Shown: positions 11,501 through 26,150 of the stretch, piece after piece | Numbering within the stretch: the first letter of the stretch is position 1 | How the letters are laid out: each line of letters opens with the position of its first letter | DNA from: Deroplatys truncata | Taxonomy: Eukaryota; Arthropoda; Insecta; Mantodea; Mantidae | Assembly: GCA_030765065.1 (NCBI GenBank) | Contig: CM060985.1 | Coordinates: 558,001 to 622,000 of the forward strand | Direction: 5' to 3' | DNA length: 64,000 bases | The notes under the pieces: generated by a model | The model's input: the letters and a program-made list of their open reading frames with translations, nothing else | The model's database searches: none | Told to the model about the DNA's origin: nothing | Made by a program: the position numbers and the translations under genes

Positions 11501-14500
11501 TTATCCTCACAAGAGAAACATAAGAGTAACAGAAACAAGGTTTATCAGCTGCTGGCTTTAGACATCATAAATATATAAAACTATTATCTCCTCAAGCATC
11601 AAGTGAATTATCCTCACAAGTGAAACATAAGAGTAACAGAAACAAGGTTTATCACCTACTGGCTTTAGACATGAGAAATATACATAACTGTTATCTCCTC
11701 AAGCATCAAGTGAATTATCCTCACAAGAGAAACATAAGAGTAACAGAAACAAGGTTTATCACCTGCTGGCTTTAGACATGAGAAATATAAATAACTGTTA
11801 TCTCCTCAAGCATCAAGTGAATTATCCTCACAAGAGAAACATAAGAGTAACAGAAACAAGGTTTATCACCGGCTGGCTTTAGACATGAGAAATATACATA
11901 ACTGTTATCTCCTCAAGCTTCAAGTGAATTATCCTCACAAGAGAAACATAAGAGTAACAGAAACAAGGTTTATCACTTGCTGGCTTTAGACATCAGAAAT
12001 ATACATAACTGTTATCTCCTCAAGCATCAAGTGAATTATCCTCACAAGAGAAACATAAGAGTAACAGAAACAAGGTTTATCCTTGCTGGCTTTAGACATC
12101 ATAAATATACATAACTGTTATCTCCTCAAGCATCAAGTAAAGTTTCCTCACAAGAGAAACATAAGAGTAACAGAAACAAGGTTTATCACTTGCTGGCTTT
12201 AGACATCATAAATATACATAACTATTATCTCCTCAAGCATCAAGTGAAGTTTCCTCACAAGAGAAACATAAGAGTAACAGAAACAAGGTTTATCACTTGC
12301 TGGCTTTAGACATCATAAATATACATAACTGTTATCTCCTCAAGCATCAAGTGAAGTTTCCTCACAAGAGAAACATAAGATTAACAGAAACAAGGTTTAT
12401 CACTTGCTGGCTTTAGACATCATAAATATACATAACTATTATCTCCTCAAGCATCAAGTGAAGTTTCCTCACAAGAGAAACATAAGAGTAACAGAAACAA
12501 GGTTTATCACTTGCTGGCTTTAGACATCATAAATATACATAACTGTTATCTCCTGACACATCAAGTGAATTATCCTCACAAGAGAAACTTATGAGTAACA
12601 GAAAAAAGGTTTATCACTTGCTGGCTTTAGGCATGATGAAATATACATAACTGTTACCTCCTTAAGCATCAAGTGAATTATCTTCGCAAGAGAAACATAA
12701 GAGTAACAGAAACAAGGTTTATCACTTGCTGGCTTTAGACATCATAGATATACATAACTGTTATCTCCTCAAGCATCAAGTGAAGTTTCCTCACAAGAGA
12801 AACATAAGATTAACAGAAACAAGGTTTATCACTTGCTGGCTTTAGACATCATAAATATACATAACTATTATCTCCTCAAGCATCAAGTGAAGTTTCCTCA
12901 CAAGAGAAACATAAGAGTAACAGAAACAAGGTTTATCACTTGCTGGCTTTAGACATCATAAATATACATAACTGTTATCTCCTGACACATCAAGTGAATT
13001 ATCCTCACAAGAGAAACTTATGAGTAACAGAAAAATGGTTTATCACTTGCTGGCTTTAGGCATGATGAAATATACATAACTGTTATCTCCTTAAGCATCA
13101 AGTGAATTATCTTCGCAAGAGAAACATAAGAGTAACAGAAACAAGGTTTATCAGCTGCTGGCTTTAGACAACATAAATATACATAACTATTATCTCCTAG
13201 AGCATCAGGTGAATTATCTTCGCAAGAGAAACATAAGAGTAACAGAAACAAGGTTTATCACCTGCTGGCTTTAGACATCAGAAATATACATAACTATTAT
13301 CTCCTCAAGCATCAAGTGAATTATCCTCACAAGAGAAACATAAGAGTAACAGAAACAAGGTTTATCACCTGCTGGCTTTAGACATGATGAAATATACATA
13401 ACTATTATCTCCTCAAGCATCAAGTGAATTATCCTCACAAGAGAAACATAAGAGTAACAGCAACAAGGTTTATCACCTGCTGGCTTTAGACATCATAAAT
13501 ATACATAACTATTATCTCCTCAAGCATCAAGTGAATTATCCTCACAAGAGAAACATAAGAGTAACAGAAACAAGGTTTATCACCTGCTGGCTTTAGACAT
13601 CATAAATATACATAACTATTATCTCCTCAAGCATCAAGTGAATTATCCTCACAAGAGAAACATAAGAGTAACAGAAACAAGGTTTATCACCTGCTGGCTT
13701 TAGACATCATAAATATACATAACTATTATCTCCTCAAGCATCAAGTGAATTATCCTCAGAAGAATAACATAAGAGTAACAGAAACAAGGTTTATCACTTG
13801 CTGGCTTTAGACATCATAAATATACATAACTGTTATCTCCTCAAGCATCAAGTGAATTATCCTCACAAGAGAAACATAAGAGTAACAGAAACAAGGTTTA
13901 TCACTTGCTGGCTTTAGACATGAGAAATATACATAACTGTTATCTCCTCAAGCATCAAGTGAATTATACTCACAAGAGAAACATGAGAGTAACAGAAACA
14001 AGGTTTATCACTTGCTGGCTTTAGACATCAGAAATATACATAACTGTTATCTCCTCAAGCATCAAGTGAATTATCCTCACAAGAGAAACATAGGAGTAAC
14101 AGAAACAAGGTTTATCACCTGCTGGCTTTAGACATGAGAAATATAAATAACTGTTATCTCCTTAAGCATCAAGTGAATTATCCTCACAAGAGAAACATAA
14201 GAGTCACAGAAACAAGGTTTATCACCTGCTGGCTTTAGACATGAGAAATATACATAACTGTTATATCCTCAAGCATCAAGTGAATTATCCTCACAAGAGA
14301 AACATAAGAGTAACAGAAACAAGGTTTATCACTTGCTGGCTTTAGACATCATAAATATATATAACTATTATCTCCTCAAGCATCAAGTGAAGTTTCCTCA
14401 CAAGAGAAACATAAGAGTAACAGAAACAAGGTTTATCACTTGCTGGCTTTAGACATCATAAATATACATAACTATTATCTCCTCAAGCATCAAGTGAAGT

Positions 14501-17160
14501 TTCCTCACAAGAGAAACATAAGAGTAACAGAAACAAGGTTTATCACTTGCTGGCTTTAGACATCAGAAATATACATAACTGTTATCTCCTCAAGCATCAA
14601 GTGAAGTTTCCTCACAAGAGAAACATAAGAGTAACAGAAACAAGGTTTATCACTTGCTGGCTTTAGACATCAGAAATATACATAACTGTTATCTCCTCAA
14701 GCATCAAGTGAATTATCCTCACAAGAGAAACATAAGAGTAACAGAAACAAGGTTTATCACCTGCTGGCTTTAGACATGAGAAATATACATAACTGTTATC
14801 TCTCAAGCATCAAGTGAATTATCCTCACAAGAGAAACATAAGAGTAACAGAAACAAGGTTTATCACCTGCTGGCTTTAGACATGAGAAATATAAATAACT
14901 GTTATCTCCTCAAGCATGAAGTGAAGTTTCCTCACAAGAGAAACATAAGAGTCACAGAAACAAGGTTTATCACCTGCTGGCTTTAGACATGAGAAATATA
15001 CATAACTGTTATCTCCTCAAGCATCAAGTGAAGTTTCCTCACAAGAGAAACATAAGAGTAACAGAAACAAGGTTTATCACTTGCTGGCTTTAGACATCAT
15101 AAATATACATAACTATTATCTCCTCAAGCATCAAGTGAAGTTTCCTCACAAGAGAAACATAAGAGTAACAGAAACAAGGTTTATCACTTGCTAGCTTTAG
15201 ACATCAGAAATATGCATAACTGTTATCTCCTCAAGCATCAAGTGAATTATCCTTACAAGAGAAACATAAGAGTAACAGAAACAAGGTTTATCACTTGCTG
15301 GCTTTAGACATCAGAAATATACATAACTGTTATCTCCTCAAGCATCAAGTGAATTATCCTCACAAGAGAAACATAAGAGTAACAGAAAAAAGGTTTATCA
15401 CCTGCTGGCTTTAGACATGAGAAATATACATAACTGTTATCTCTCAAGCATCAAGTGAATTATCCTCACAAGAGAAACATAAGAGTAACAGAAACAAGGT
15501 TTATCACCTGCTGGCTTTAGACATGAGAAATATAAATAACTGTTATCTCCTCAAGCATGAAGTGAAGTCTCCTCACAAGAGAAACATAAGAGTAACAGAA
15601 ACAAGGTTTATCACCTGCTGGCTTTAGACATCAGAAATATACATAACTGTTATCTCCTCAAGCATCAAGTGAAGTTTCCTCACAAGAGAAACATAAGAGT
15701 AACAGAAACAAGGTTTATCACTTGCTGGCTTTAGACATCATAAATATACATAACTATTATCTCCTCAAGCATCAAGTGAAGTTTCCTCACAAGAGAAACA
15801 TAAGAGTAACAGAAACAAGGTTTATCACTTGCTAGCTTTAGACATCAGAAATATGCATAACTGTTATCTCCTCAAGCATCAAGTGAATTATCCTCACAAG
15901 AGAAACATATGAGTAACAGAAACAAGGTTTATCACTTGCTGGCTTTAGGCATGACGAAATATACATAACTGTTATCTCCTTAAGCATCAAGTGAATTATC
16001 TTCGCAAGAGAAACATAAGAGTAACAGATACAAGGTTTATCAGCTGCTGGCTTTAGACATCATAAATATACATAACTATTATCTCCTCAAGCATCAAGTG
16101 AATTATCCTCACAAGAGAAACATAAGAGTAACAGAAACAAGGTTTATCACCTGCTAGCTTTAGATATCAGAAAAATACATAACTGTTATCTCCTCAAGCA
16201 TCAAGTGAATTATACTCACAAGAGAAACATAAGAGTAACAGAAACAAGGTTTATCACTTGCTGGCTTTAGACATGAGAAATATACATAACTGTTATCTCC
16301 TCAAGCATCAAGTGAATTATCCTCACAAGAGAAACATAAGAGTAACAGAAAAAAGGTTTATCACTTGCTGGCTTTAGACATGAGAAATATACATAACTGT
16401 TATCTCCTCAAGCATCAAGTGAATTATCCTCACAAGAGAAACATAAGAGTAACAGAAACAAGGTTTATCACTTGCTGGCTTTAGACATGAGAAATATACA
16501 TAACTGTTATCTCCTCAAGCATCAAGTGAATTATCCTCACAAGAGAAACATAAGAGTAACAGAAACAAGGTTTATCACCTGCCGGCTTTAGACATGATAA
16601 ATATACATAACTATTATCTCCTCAAGCATCAAGTGAATTATCCTCACAAGAGAAACATAAGAGTAACAGAAACAAGGTTTATCACCTGCTGGCTTTAGAC
16701 ATGAGAAATATACATAACTGTTATCTCCTCAAGCATCAAGTGAGTTATCCTCACAAGAGAAACATAAGAGTAACAGAAACAAGGTTTATCACTTGCTGGC
16801 TTTAGACATGAGAAATATACATAACTGTTATCTCCTCAAGCATCAAGTGAATTATCCTCACAAGAGAAACATAGGAGTAACAGAAACAAGGTTTATCACC
16901 TGCTGGCTTTAGACATGAGAAATATAAATAACTGTTATCTCCTTAAGCATCAAGTGAATTATCCTCACAAGAGAAACATAAGAGTCACAGAAACAAGGTT
17001 TATCACCTGCTGGCTTTAGACATGAGAAATATACATAACTGTTATCTCCTCAAGCATCAAGTGAATTATCCTCACAAGAGAAACATAAGAGTAACAGAAA
17101 CAAGGTTTATCACTTGCTGGCTTTAGACATCATAAATATATATAACTATTATCTCCTCAA
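8600..17160. repeat. Higher-order block, copy 1 (about 8.56 kb)
   Basis: Rare variants in this block recur 8,563 bp to the right: GAGAACTT at 8768 and its relative at 17331, CATTTGC at 9191 and 17754, ACAAGACAAAC at 11402 and 19965, CCTACT at 11655 and 20218, GGCTGG after CACC at 11871 and 20434. Limits are approximate. The shift equals 80 units of 107 bp plus small indels. Confidence 0.8.
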
Positions 17161-20100
17161 GCATCAAGTGAATTATCCTCACAAGAGAAAACGTAAGAGT
17201 AACAGAAACAAGGTTTATCACCTGCTGGCTTTAGACATCAGAAATATACATAACTGTTATCTCCTCAAGCATCAAGTGAATTATCCTCACAAGAGAAACA
17301 TAAGAGTAACAGAAACAAGGTTTATCACCTGAGAATTTTAGATATCAGAAATATACATAACTGTTTTCTCCTCAAGCATCAAGTGAATTATACTCACAAG
17401 AGAAACATAAGAGTAACAGAAACAAGGTTTATCACTTGCTGGCTTTAGACATGAGAAATATACATAACTGTTATCTCCTCAAGCATCAAGTGAATTATCC
17501 TCACAAGAGAAACATAAGAGTAACAGAAACAAGGTTTATCACTTGCTGGCTTTAGACATGAGAAATATACATAACTGTTATCTCCTCAAGCATCAAGTGA
17601 ATTATCCTCACAAGAGAAACATAAGAGTAACAGAAACAAGGTTTATCACTTGCTGGCTTTAGACATGAGAAATATACATAACTGTTATCTCATCAAGCAT
17701 CAAGTGAATTATCCTCACAAGAGAAACATAAGAGTAACAGAAACAAGGTTTATCATTTGCTGGCTTTAGACATCAGAAATATACATAACTGTTATCTCCT
17801 CAAGCATCAAGTGAATTATCCTCACAAGAGAAACATAAGAGTAACAGAAACAAGGTTTATCAACTGCTGGCTTTAGACATCATAAATATACAAAACTATT
17901 ATCTCCTCAAGCATCAAGTGAATTATCCTCACAAGAGAAACATAAGAGTAACAGAAACAAGGTTTATCACCTGCTGGCTTTAGACATGAGAAATATACAT
18001 AACTGTTATCTCCTCAAGCATCAAGTGAATTATCCTCACAAGAGAAACATAGGAGTAACAGAAACAAGGTTTATCACCTGCTGGCTTTAGACATGAGAAA
18101 TATAAATAACTGTTATCTCCATAAGCATCAAGTGAATTATCCTCACAAGAGAAACATAAGAGTCACAGAAACAAGGTTTATCACCTGCTGGCTTTAGACA
18201 TGAGAAATATACATAACTGTTATCTCCTCAAGCATCAAGTGAATTATCCTCACAAGAGAAACATAAGAGTAACAGAAACAAGGTTTATCACCTGCTGGCT
18301 TTAGACATCATAAATATATATAACTATTATCTCCTCAAGCATCAAGTGAAGTTTCCTCACAAGAGAAACATAAGAGTAACAGAAACAAGGTTTATCACTT
18401 GCTGGCTTTAGACATCATAAATATACATAACTATTATCTCCTCAAGCATCAAGTGAAGTTTCCTCACAAGAGAAACATAAGAGTAACAGAAACAAGGTTT
18501 ATCACTTGCTGGCTTTAGATATCATAAGTATACATAACTGTTATCTCCTCAAGCATCAAGTGAAGTTTCCTCACAAGAGAAACATAAGAGTAACAGAAAC
18601 AAGGTTTATCACTTGCTGGCTTTCGACATCATAAATATACATAACTATTAGCTCCTCAAGCATCAAGTGAAGTTTCCTCACAAGAGAAACATAAGAGTAA
18701 CAGAAACAAGGTTTATCACTTGCTGGCTTTAGACATCATAAATATACATAACTGTTATCTCCTGACACATCAAGTGAATTATCCTCACAAGAGAAACATA
18801 TGAGTAACAGAAACAAGGTTTATCACTTGCTGGCTTTAGGCATGATGAAATATACATAACTGTTATCTCCTTAAGCATCAAGTGAATTATCTTCGCAAGA
18901 GAAACATAAGAGTAACAGAAACAAGGTTTATCACCTGCTGGCTTTAGACATGAGAAATATACATAACTGTTATCTCTCAAGCATCAAGTGAATTATCCTC
19001 ACAAGAGAAACATAAGAGTAACAGAAACAAGGTTTATCACCTGCTGGCTTTAGACATGAGAAATATAAATAACTGTTATCTCCTCAAGCATGAAGTGAAG
19101 TTTCCTCACAAGAGAAACATAAGAGTAACAGAAACAAGGTTTATTACCTGCTGGCTTTAGACATGAGAAATATACATAACTGTTATCTCCTCAAGCATCA
19201 AGTGAATTATCCTCACAAGAGAAACATAAGAGTAACAGAAACAAGGTTTATCACTTGCTGGCTTTAGACATCATAAATATACATAACTATTATCTCCTCA
19301 AGCATCAAGTGAAGTTTCCTCACAAGAGAAACATAAGAGTAACAGAAACAAGGTTTATCACTTGCTAGCTTTAGACATCAGAAATATGCATAACTGTTAT
19401 CTCCTCAAGCATCAAGTGAATTATCCTCACAAGAGAAACATATGAGTAACAGAAACAAGGTTTATCACTTGCTGGCTTTAGGCATGATGAAATATACATA
19501 ACTGTTATCTCCTTAAGCATCAAGTGAATTATCTTCGCAAGAGAAACATAAGAGTAACAGATACAAGGCTTATCAGCTGCTGGCTTTAGACATCATAAAT
19601 ATACATAACTATTATCTCCTCAAGCATCAAGTGAATTATCCTCACAAGAGAAACATAAGAGTAACAGAAACAAGGTTTATCACCTGCTAGCTTTAGATAT
19701 CAGAAAAATACATAACTGTTATCTCCTCAAGCATCAAGTGAATTATCCTCACAAGAGAAACATAAGAGTAACAGAAACAAGGTTTATCACTTGCTGGCTT
19801 TAGACATGAGAAATATACATAACTGTTATCTCCTCAAGCATCAAGTGAATTATCCTCACAAGAGAAACATAAGAGTAACAGAAACAAGGTTTATCACTTG
19901 CTGGCTTTAGACATGAGAAATATACATAACTGTTATCTCCTCAAGCACCAAGTGAATTATCCTCACAAGACAAACATAAGAGTAACAGAAACAAGGTTTA
20001 TCACTTGCTGGCTTTAGACATCAGAAATATACATAACTGTTATCTCCTCAAGCATCAAGTGAATTATCCTCACAAGAGAAACATAAGAGTAACAGAAACA

Positions 20101-23100
20101 AGGTTTATCAGCTGCTGGCTTTAGACATCATAAATATATAAAACTATTATCTCCTCAAGCATCAAGTGAATTATCCTCACAAGTGAAACATAAGAGTAAC
20201 AGAAACAAGGTTTATCACCTACTGGCTTTAGACATGAGAAATATACATAACTGTTATCTCCTCAAGCATCAAGTGAATTATCCTCACAAGAGAAACATAA
20301 GAGTAACAGAAACAAGGTTTATCACCTGCTGGCTTTAGACATGAGAAATATAAATAACTGTTATCTCCTCAAGCATCAAGTGAATTATCCTCACAAGAGA
20401 AACATAAGAGTAACAGAAACAAGGTTTATCACCGGCTGGCTTTAGACATGAGAAATATACATAACTGTTATCTCCTCAAGCTTCAAGTGAATTATCCTCA
20501 CAAGAGAAACATAAGAGTAACAGAAACAAGGTTTATCACCTGCTGGCTTTAGACATCAGAAATATACATAACTGTTATCTCCTCAAGCATCAAGTGAATT
20601 ATCCTCACAAGAGAAACATAAGAGTAACAGAAACAAGGTTTATCACTTGCTGGCTTTAGACATCATAAATATACATAACTGTTATCTCCTCAAGCATCAA
20701 GTGAAGTTTCCTCACAAGAGAAACATAAGAGTAACAGAAACAAGGTTTATCACTTGCTGGCTTTAGACATCATAAATATACATAACTATTATCTCCTCAA
20801 GCATCAAGTGAAGTTTCCTCACAAGAGAAACATAAGAGTAACAGAAACAAGGTTTATCACTTGCTGGCTTTAGACATCATAAATATACATAACTGTTATC
20901 TCCTCAAGCATCAAGTGAAGTTTCCTCACAAGAGAAACATAAGAGTAACAGAAACAAGGTTTATCACCTGCTGGCTTTAGACATCATAAATATACATAAC
21001 TATTATCTCCTCAAGCATCAAGTGAAGTTTCCTCACAAGAGAAACATAAGAGTAACAGAAACAAGGTTTATCACTTGCTGGCTTTAGACATCATAAATAT
21101 ACATAACTGTTATCTCCTGACACATCAAGTGAATTATCCTCACAAGAGAAACTTATGAGTAACAGAAAAAAGGTTTATCACTTGCTGGCTTTAGGCATGA
21201 TGAAATATACATAACTGTTACCTCCTTAAGCATCAAGTGAATTATCTTCGCAAGAGAAACATAAGAGTAACAGAAACAAGGTTTATCACTTGCTGGCTTT
21301 AGACATCATAAATATACATAACTGTTATCTCCTCAAGCATCAAGTGAAGTTTCCTCACAAGAGAAACATAAGATTAACAGAAACAAGGTTTATCACTTGC
21401 TGGCTTTAGACATCATAAATATACATAACTATTATCTCCTCAAGCATCAAGTGAAGTTTCCTCACAAGAGAAACATAAGAGTAACAGAAACAAGGTTTAT
21501 CACTTGCTGGCTTTAGACATCATAAATATACATAACTGTTATCTCCTGACACATCAAGTGAATTATCCTCACAAGAGAAACTTATGAGTAACAGAAAAAT
21601 GGTTTATCACTTGCTGGCTTTAGGCATGATGAAATATACATAACTGTTATCTCCTTAAGCATCAAGTGAATTATCTTCGCAAGAGAAACATAAGAGTAAC
21701 AGAAACAAGGTTTATCAGCTGCTGGCTTTAGACATCATAAATATACATAACTATTATCTCCTAGAGCATCAGGTGAATTATCTTCGCAAGAGAAACATAA
21801 GAGTAACAGATACAAGGTTTATCACCTGCTGGCTTTAGACATCAGAAATATACATAACTATTATCTCCTCAAGCATCAAGTGAATTATCCTCACAAGAGA
21901 AACATAAGAGTAACAGAAACAAGGTTTATCACCTGCTGGCTTTAGACATGATGAAATATACATAACTATTATCTCCTCAAGCATCAAGTGAATTATCCTC
22001 ACAAGAGAAACATAAGAGTAACAGCAACAAGGTTTATCACCTGCTGGCTTTAGACATCATAAATATACATAACTATTATCTCCTCAAGCATCAAGTGAAT
22101 TATCCTCACAAGAGAAACATAAGAGTAACAGAAACAAGGTTTATCACCTGCTGGCTTTAGACATCATAAATATACATAACTATTATCTCCTCAAGCATCA
22201 AGTGAATTATCCTCACAAGAGAAACATAAGAGTAACAGAAACAAGGTTTATCACCTGCTGGCTTTAGACATCATAAATATACATAACTATTATCTCCTCA
22301 AGCATCAAGTGAATTATCCTCAGAAGAATAACATAAGAGTAACAGAAACAAGGTTTATCACTTGCTGGCTTTAGACATCATAAATATACATAACTGTTAT
22401 CTCCTCAAGCATCAAGTGAATTATCCTCACAAGAGAAACATAAGAGTAACAGAAACAAGGTTTATCACTTGCTGGCTTTAGACATGAGAAATATACATAA
22501 CTGTTATCTCCTCAAGCATCAAGTGAATTATACTCACAAGAGAAACATAAGAGTAACAGAAACAAGGTTTATCACTTGCTGGCTTTAGACATCAGAAATA
22601 TACATAACTGTTATCTCCTCAAGCATCAAGTGAATTATCCTCACAAGAGAAACATAGGAGTAACAGAAACAAGGTTTATCACCTGCTGGCTTTAGACATG
22701 AGAAATATAAATAACTGTTATCTCCTTAAGCATCAAGTGAATTATCCTCACAAGAGAAACGTAAGAGTCACAGAAACAAGGTTTATCACCTGCTGGCTTT
22801 AGACATGAGAAATATACATAACTGTTATCTCCTCAAGCATCAAGTGAATTATCCTCACAAGAGAAACATAAGAGTAACAGAAACAAGGTTTATCACTTGC
22901 TGGCTTTAGACATCATAAATATATATAACTATTATCTCCTCAAGCATCAAGTGAAGTTTCCTCACAAGAGAAACATAAGAGTAACAGAAACAAGGTTTAT
23001 CACTTGCTGGCTTTAGACATCATAAATATACATAACTATTATCTCCTCAAGCATCAAGTGAAGTTTCCGCACAAGAGAAACATAAGAGTAACAGAAACAA

Positions 23101-26100
23101 GGTTTATCACTTGCTGGCTTTAGACATCATAAATATACATAACTGTTATCTCCTCAAGCATCAAGTGAAGTTTCCTCACAAGAGAAACATAAGAGTAACA
23201 GAAACAAGGTTTATCACTTGCTGGCTTTCGACATCATAAATATACATAACTTTTAGCTCCTCAAGCATCAAGTGAAGTTTCCTCACAAGAGAAACATAAG
23301 AGTAACAGAAACAAGGTTTATCACTTGCTGGCTTTAGACATCATAAATATACATAACTGTTATCTCCTGACACATCAAGTGAATTATCCTCACAAGAGAA
23401 ACATATGAGTAACAGAAACAAGGTTTATCACTTGCTGGCTTTAGGCATGATGAAATATACATAACTGTTATCTCCTTAAGCATCAAGTGAATTATCTTCG
23501 CAAGAGAAACATAAGAGTAACAGAAACAAGGTTTATCACTTGCTGGCTTTAGACATGAGAAATATACATAACTGTTATCTCCTCAAGCATCAAGTGAATT
23601 ATCCTCACAAGAGAAACATAAGAGTAACAGAAACAAGGTTTATCACTTGCTGGCTTTAGACATCAGAAATATACATAACTGTTATCTCCTCAAGCATCAA
23701 GTGAATTATCCTCACAAGAGAAACATAAGAGTAACAGAAACAAGGTTTATCACCTGCTGGCTTTAGACATGAGAAATATACATAACTGTTATCTCTCAAG
23801 CATCAAGTGAATTATCCTCACAAGAGAAACATAAGAGTAACAGAAACAAGGTTTATCACCTGCTGGCTTTAGACATGAGAAATATAAATAACTGTTATCT
23901 CCTCAAGCATGAAGTGAAGTTTCCTCACAAGAGAAACATAAGAGTCACAGAAACAAGGTTTATCACCTGCTGGCTTTAGACATGAGAAATATACATAACT
24001 GTTATCTCCTCAAGCATCAAGTGAAGTTTCCTCTCAAGAGAAACATAAGAGTAACAGAAACAAGGTTTATCACTTGCTGGCTTTAGACATCATAAATATA
24101 CATAACTATTATCTCCTCAAGCATCAAGTGAAGTTTCCTCACAAGAGAAACATAAGAGTAACAGAAACAAGGTTTATCACTTGCTAGCTTTAGACATCAG
24201 AAATATGCATAACTGTTATCTCCTCAAGCATCAAGTGAATTATCCTCACAAGAGAAACATAAGAGTAACAGAAACAAGGTTTATCACTTGCTGGCTTTAG
24301 ACATCAGAAATATACATAACTGTTATCTCCTCAAGCATCAAGTGAATTATCCTCACAAGAGAAACATAAGAGTAACAGAAACAAGGTTTATCACCTGCTG
24401 GCTTTAGACATGAGAAATATACATAACTGTTATCTCTCAAGCATCAAGTGAATTATCCTCACAAGAGAAACATAAGAGTAACAGAAACAAGGTTTATCAC
24501 CTGCTGGCTTTAGACATGAGAAATATAAATAACTGTTATCTCCTCAAGCATGAAGTGAAGTCTCCTCACAAGAGAAACATAAGAGTAACAGAAACAAGGT
24601 TTATCACCTGCTGGCTTTAGACATGAGAAATATACATAACTGTTATCTCCTCAAGCATCAAGTGAAGTTTCCTCACAAGAGAAACATAAGAGTAACAGAA
24701 ACAAGGTTTATCACTTGCTGGCTTTAGACATCATAAATATACATAACTATTATCTCCTCAAGCATCAAGTGAAGTTTCCTCACAAGAGAAACATAAGAGT
24801 AACAGAAACAAGGTTTATCACTTGCTAGCTTTAGACATCAGAAATATGCATAACTGTTATCTCCTCAAGCATCAAGTGAATTATCCTCACAAGAGAAACA
24901 TATGAGTAACAGAAACAAGGTATATCACTTGCTGGCTTTAGGCATGATGAAATATACATAACTGTTATCTCCTTAAGCATCAAGTGAATTATCTTCGCAA
25001 GAGAAACATAAGAGTAACAGATACAAGGTTTATCAGCTGCTGGCTTTAGACATCATAAATATACATAACTATTATCTCCTCAAGCATCAAGTGAATTATC
25101 CTCACAAGAGAAACATAAGAGTAACAGAAACAAGGTTTATCACCTGCTAGCTTTAGATATCAGAAAAATACATAACTGTTATCTCCTCAAGCATCAAGTG
25201 AATTATACTCACAAGAGAAACATAAGAGTAACAGAAACAAGGTTTATCACTTGCTGGCTTTAGACATGAGAAATATACATAACTGTTATCTCCTCAAGCA
25301 TCAAGTGAATTATCCTCACAAGAGAAACATAAGAGTAACAGAAAAAAGGTTTATCACTTGCTGGCTTTAGACATGAGAAATATACATAACTGTTATCTCC
25401 TCAAGCATCAAGTGAATTATCCTCACAAGAGAAACATAAGAGTAACAGAAACAAGGTTTATCACTTGCTGGCTTTAGACATCAGAAATATACATAACTGT
25501 TATCTCCTCAAGCATCAAGTGAATTATCCTCACAAGAGAAACATAAGAGTAACAGAAACAAGGTTTATCACCTGCCGGCTTTAGACATGATAAATATACA
25601 TAACTATTATCTCCTCAAGCATCAAGTGAATTATCCTCACAAGAGAAACATAAGAGTAACAGAAACAAGGTTTATCACCTGCTGGCTTTAGACATGAGAA
25701 ATATACATAACTGTTATCTCCTCAAGCATCAAGTGAGTTATCCTCACAAGAGAAACATAAGAGTAACAGAAACAAGGTTTATCACTTGCTGGCTTTAGAC
25801 ATGAGAAATATACATAACTGTTATCTCCTCAAGCATCAAGTGAATTATCCTCACAAGAGAAACATAGGAGTAACAGAAACAAGGTTTATCACCTGCTGGC
25901 TTTAGACATGAGAAATATAAATAACTGTTATCTCCTTAAGCATCAAGTGAATTATCCTCACAAGAGAAACATAAGAGTCACAGAAACAAGGTTTATCACC
26001 TGCTGGCTTTAGACATGAGAAATATACATAACTGTTATCTCCTCAAGCATCAAGTGAATTATCCTCACAAGAGAAACATAAGAGTAACAGAAACAAGGTT

Positions 26101-26150
26101 TATCACTTGCTGGCTTTAGACATCATAAATATATATAACTATTATCTCCT
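17161..26150. repeat. Higher-order block, copy 2
   Basis: This is the right-hand copy of the block at 8.6-17.16 kb. For most of its length the offset is 8,563 bp. Towards the right the offset becomes 8,993 bp (GCCGGC at 16581 and 25574), so about four units (430 bp) were gained here or lost in copy 1 after duplication. Limits are approximate. Confidence 0.75.
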
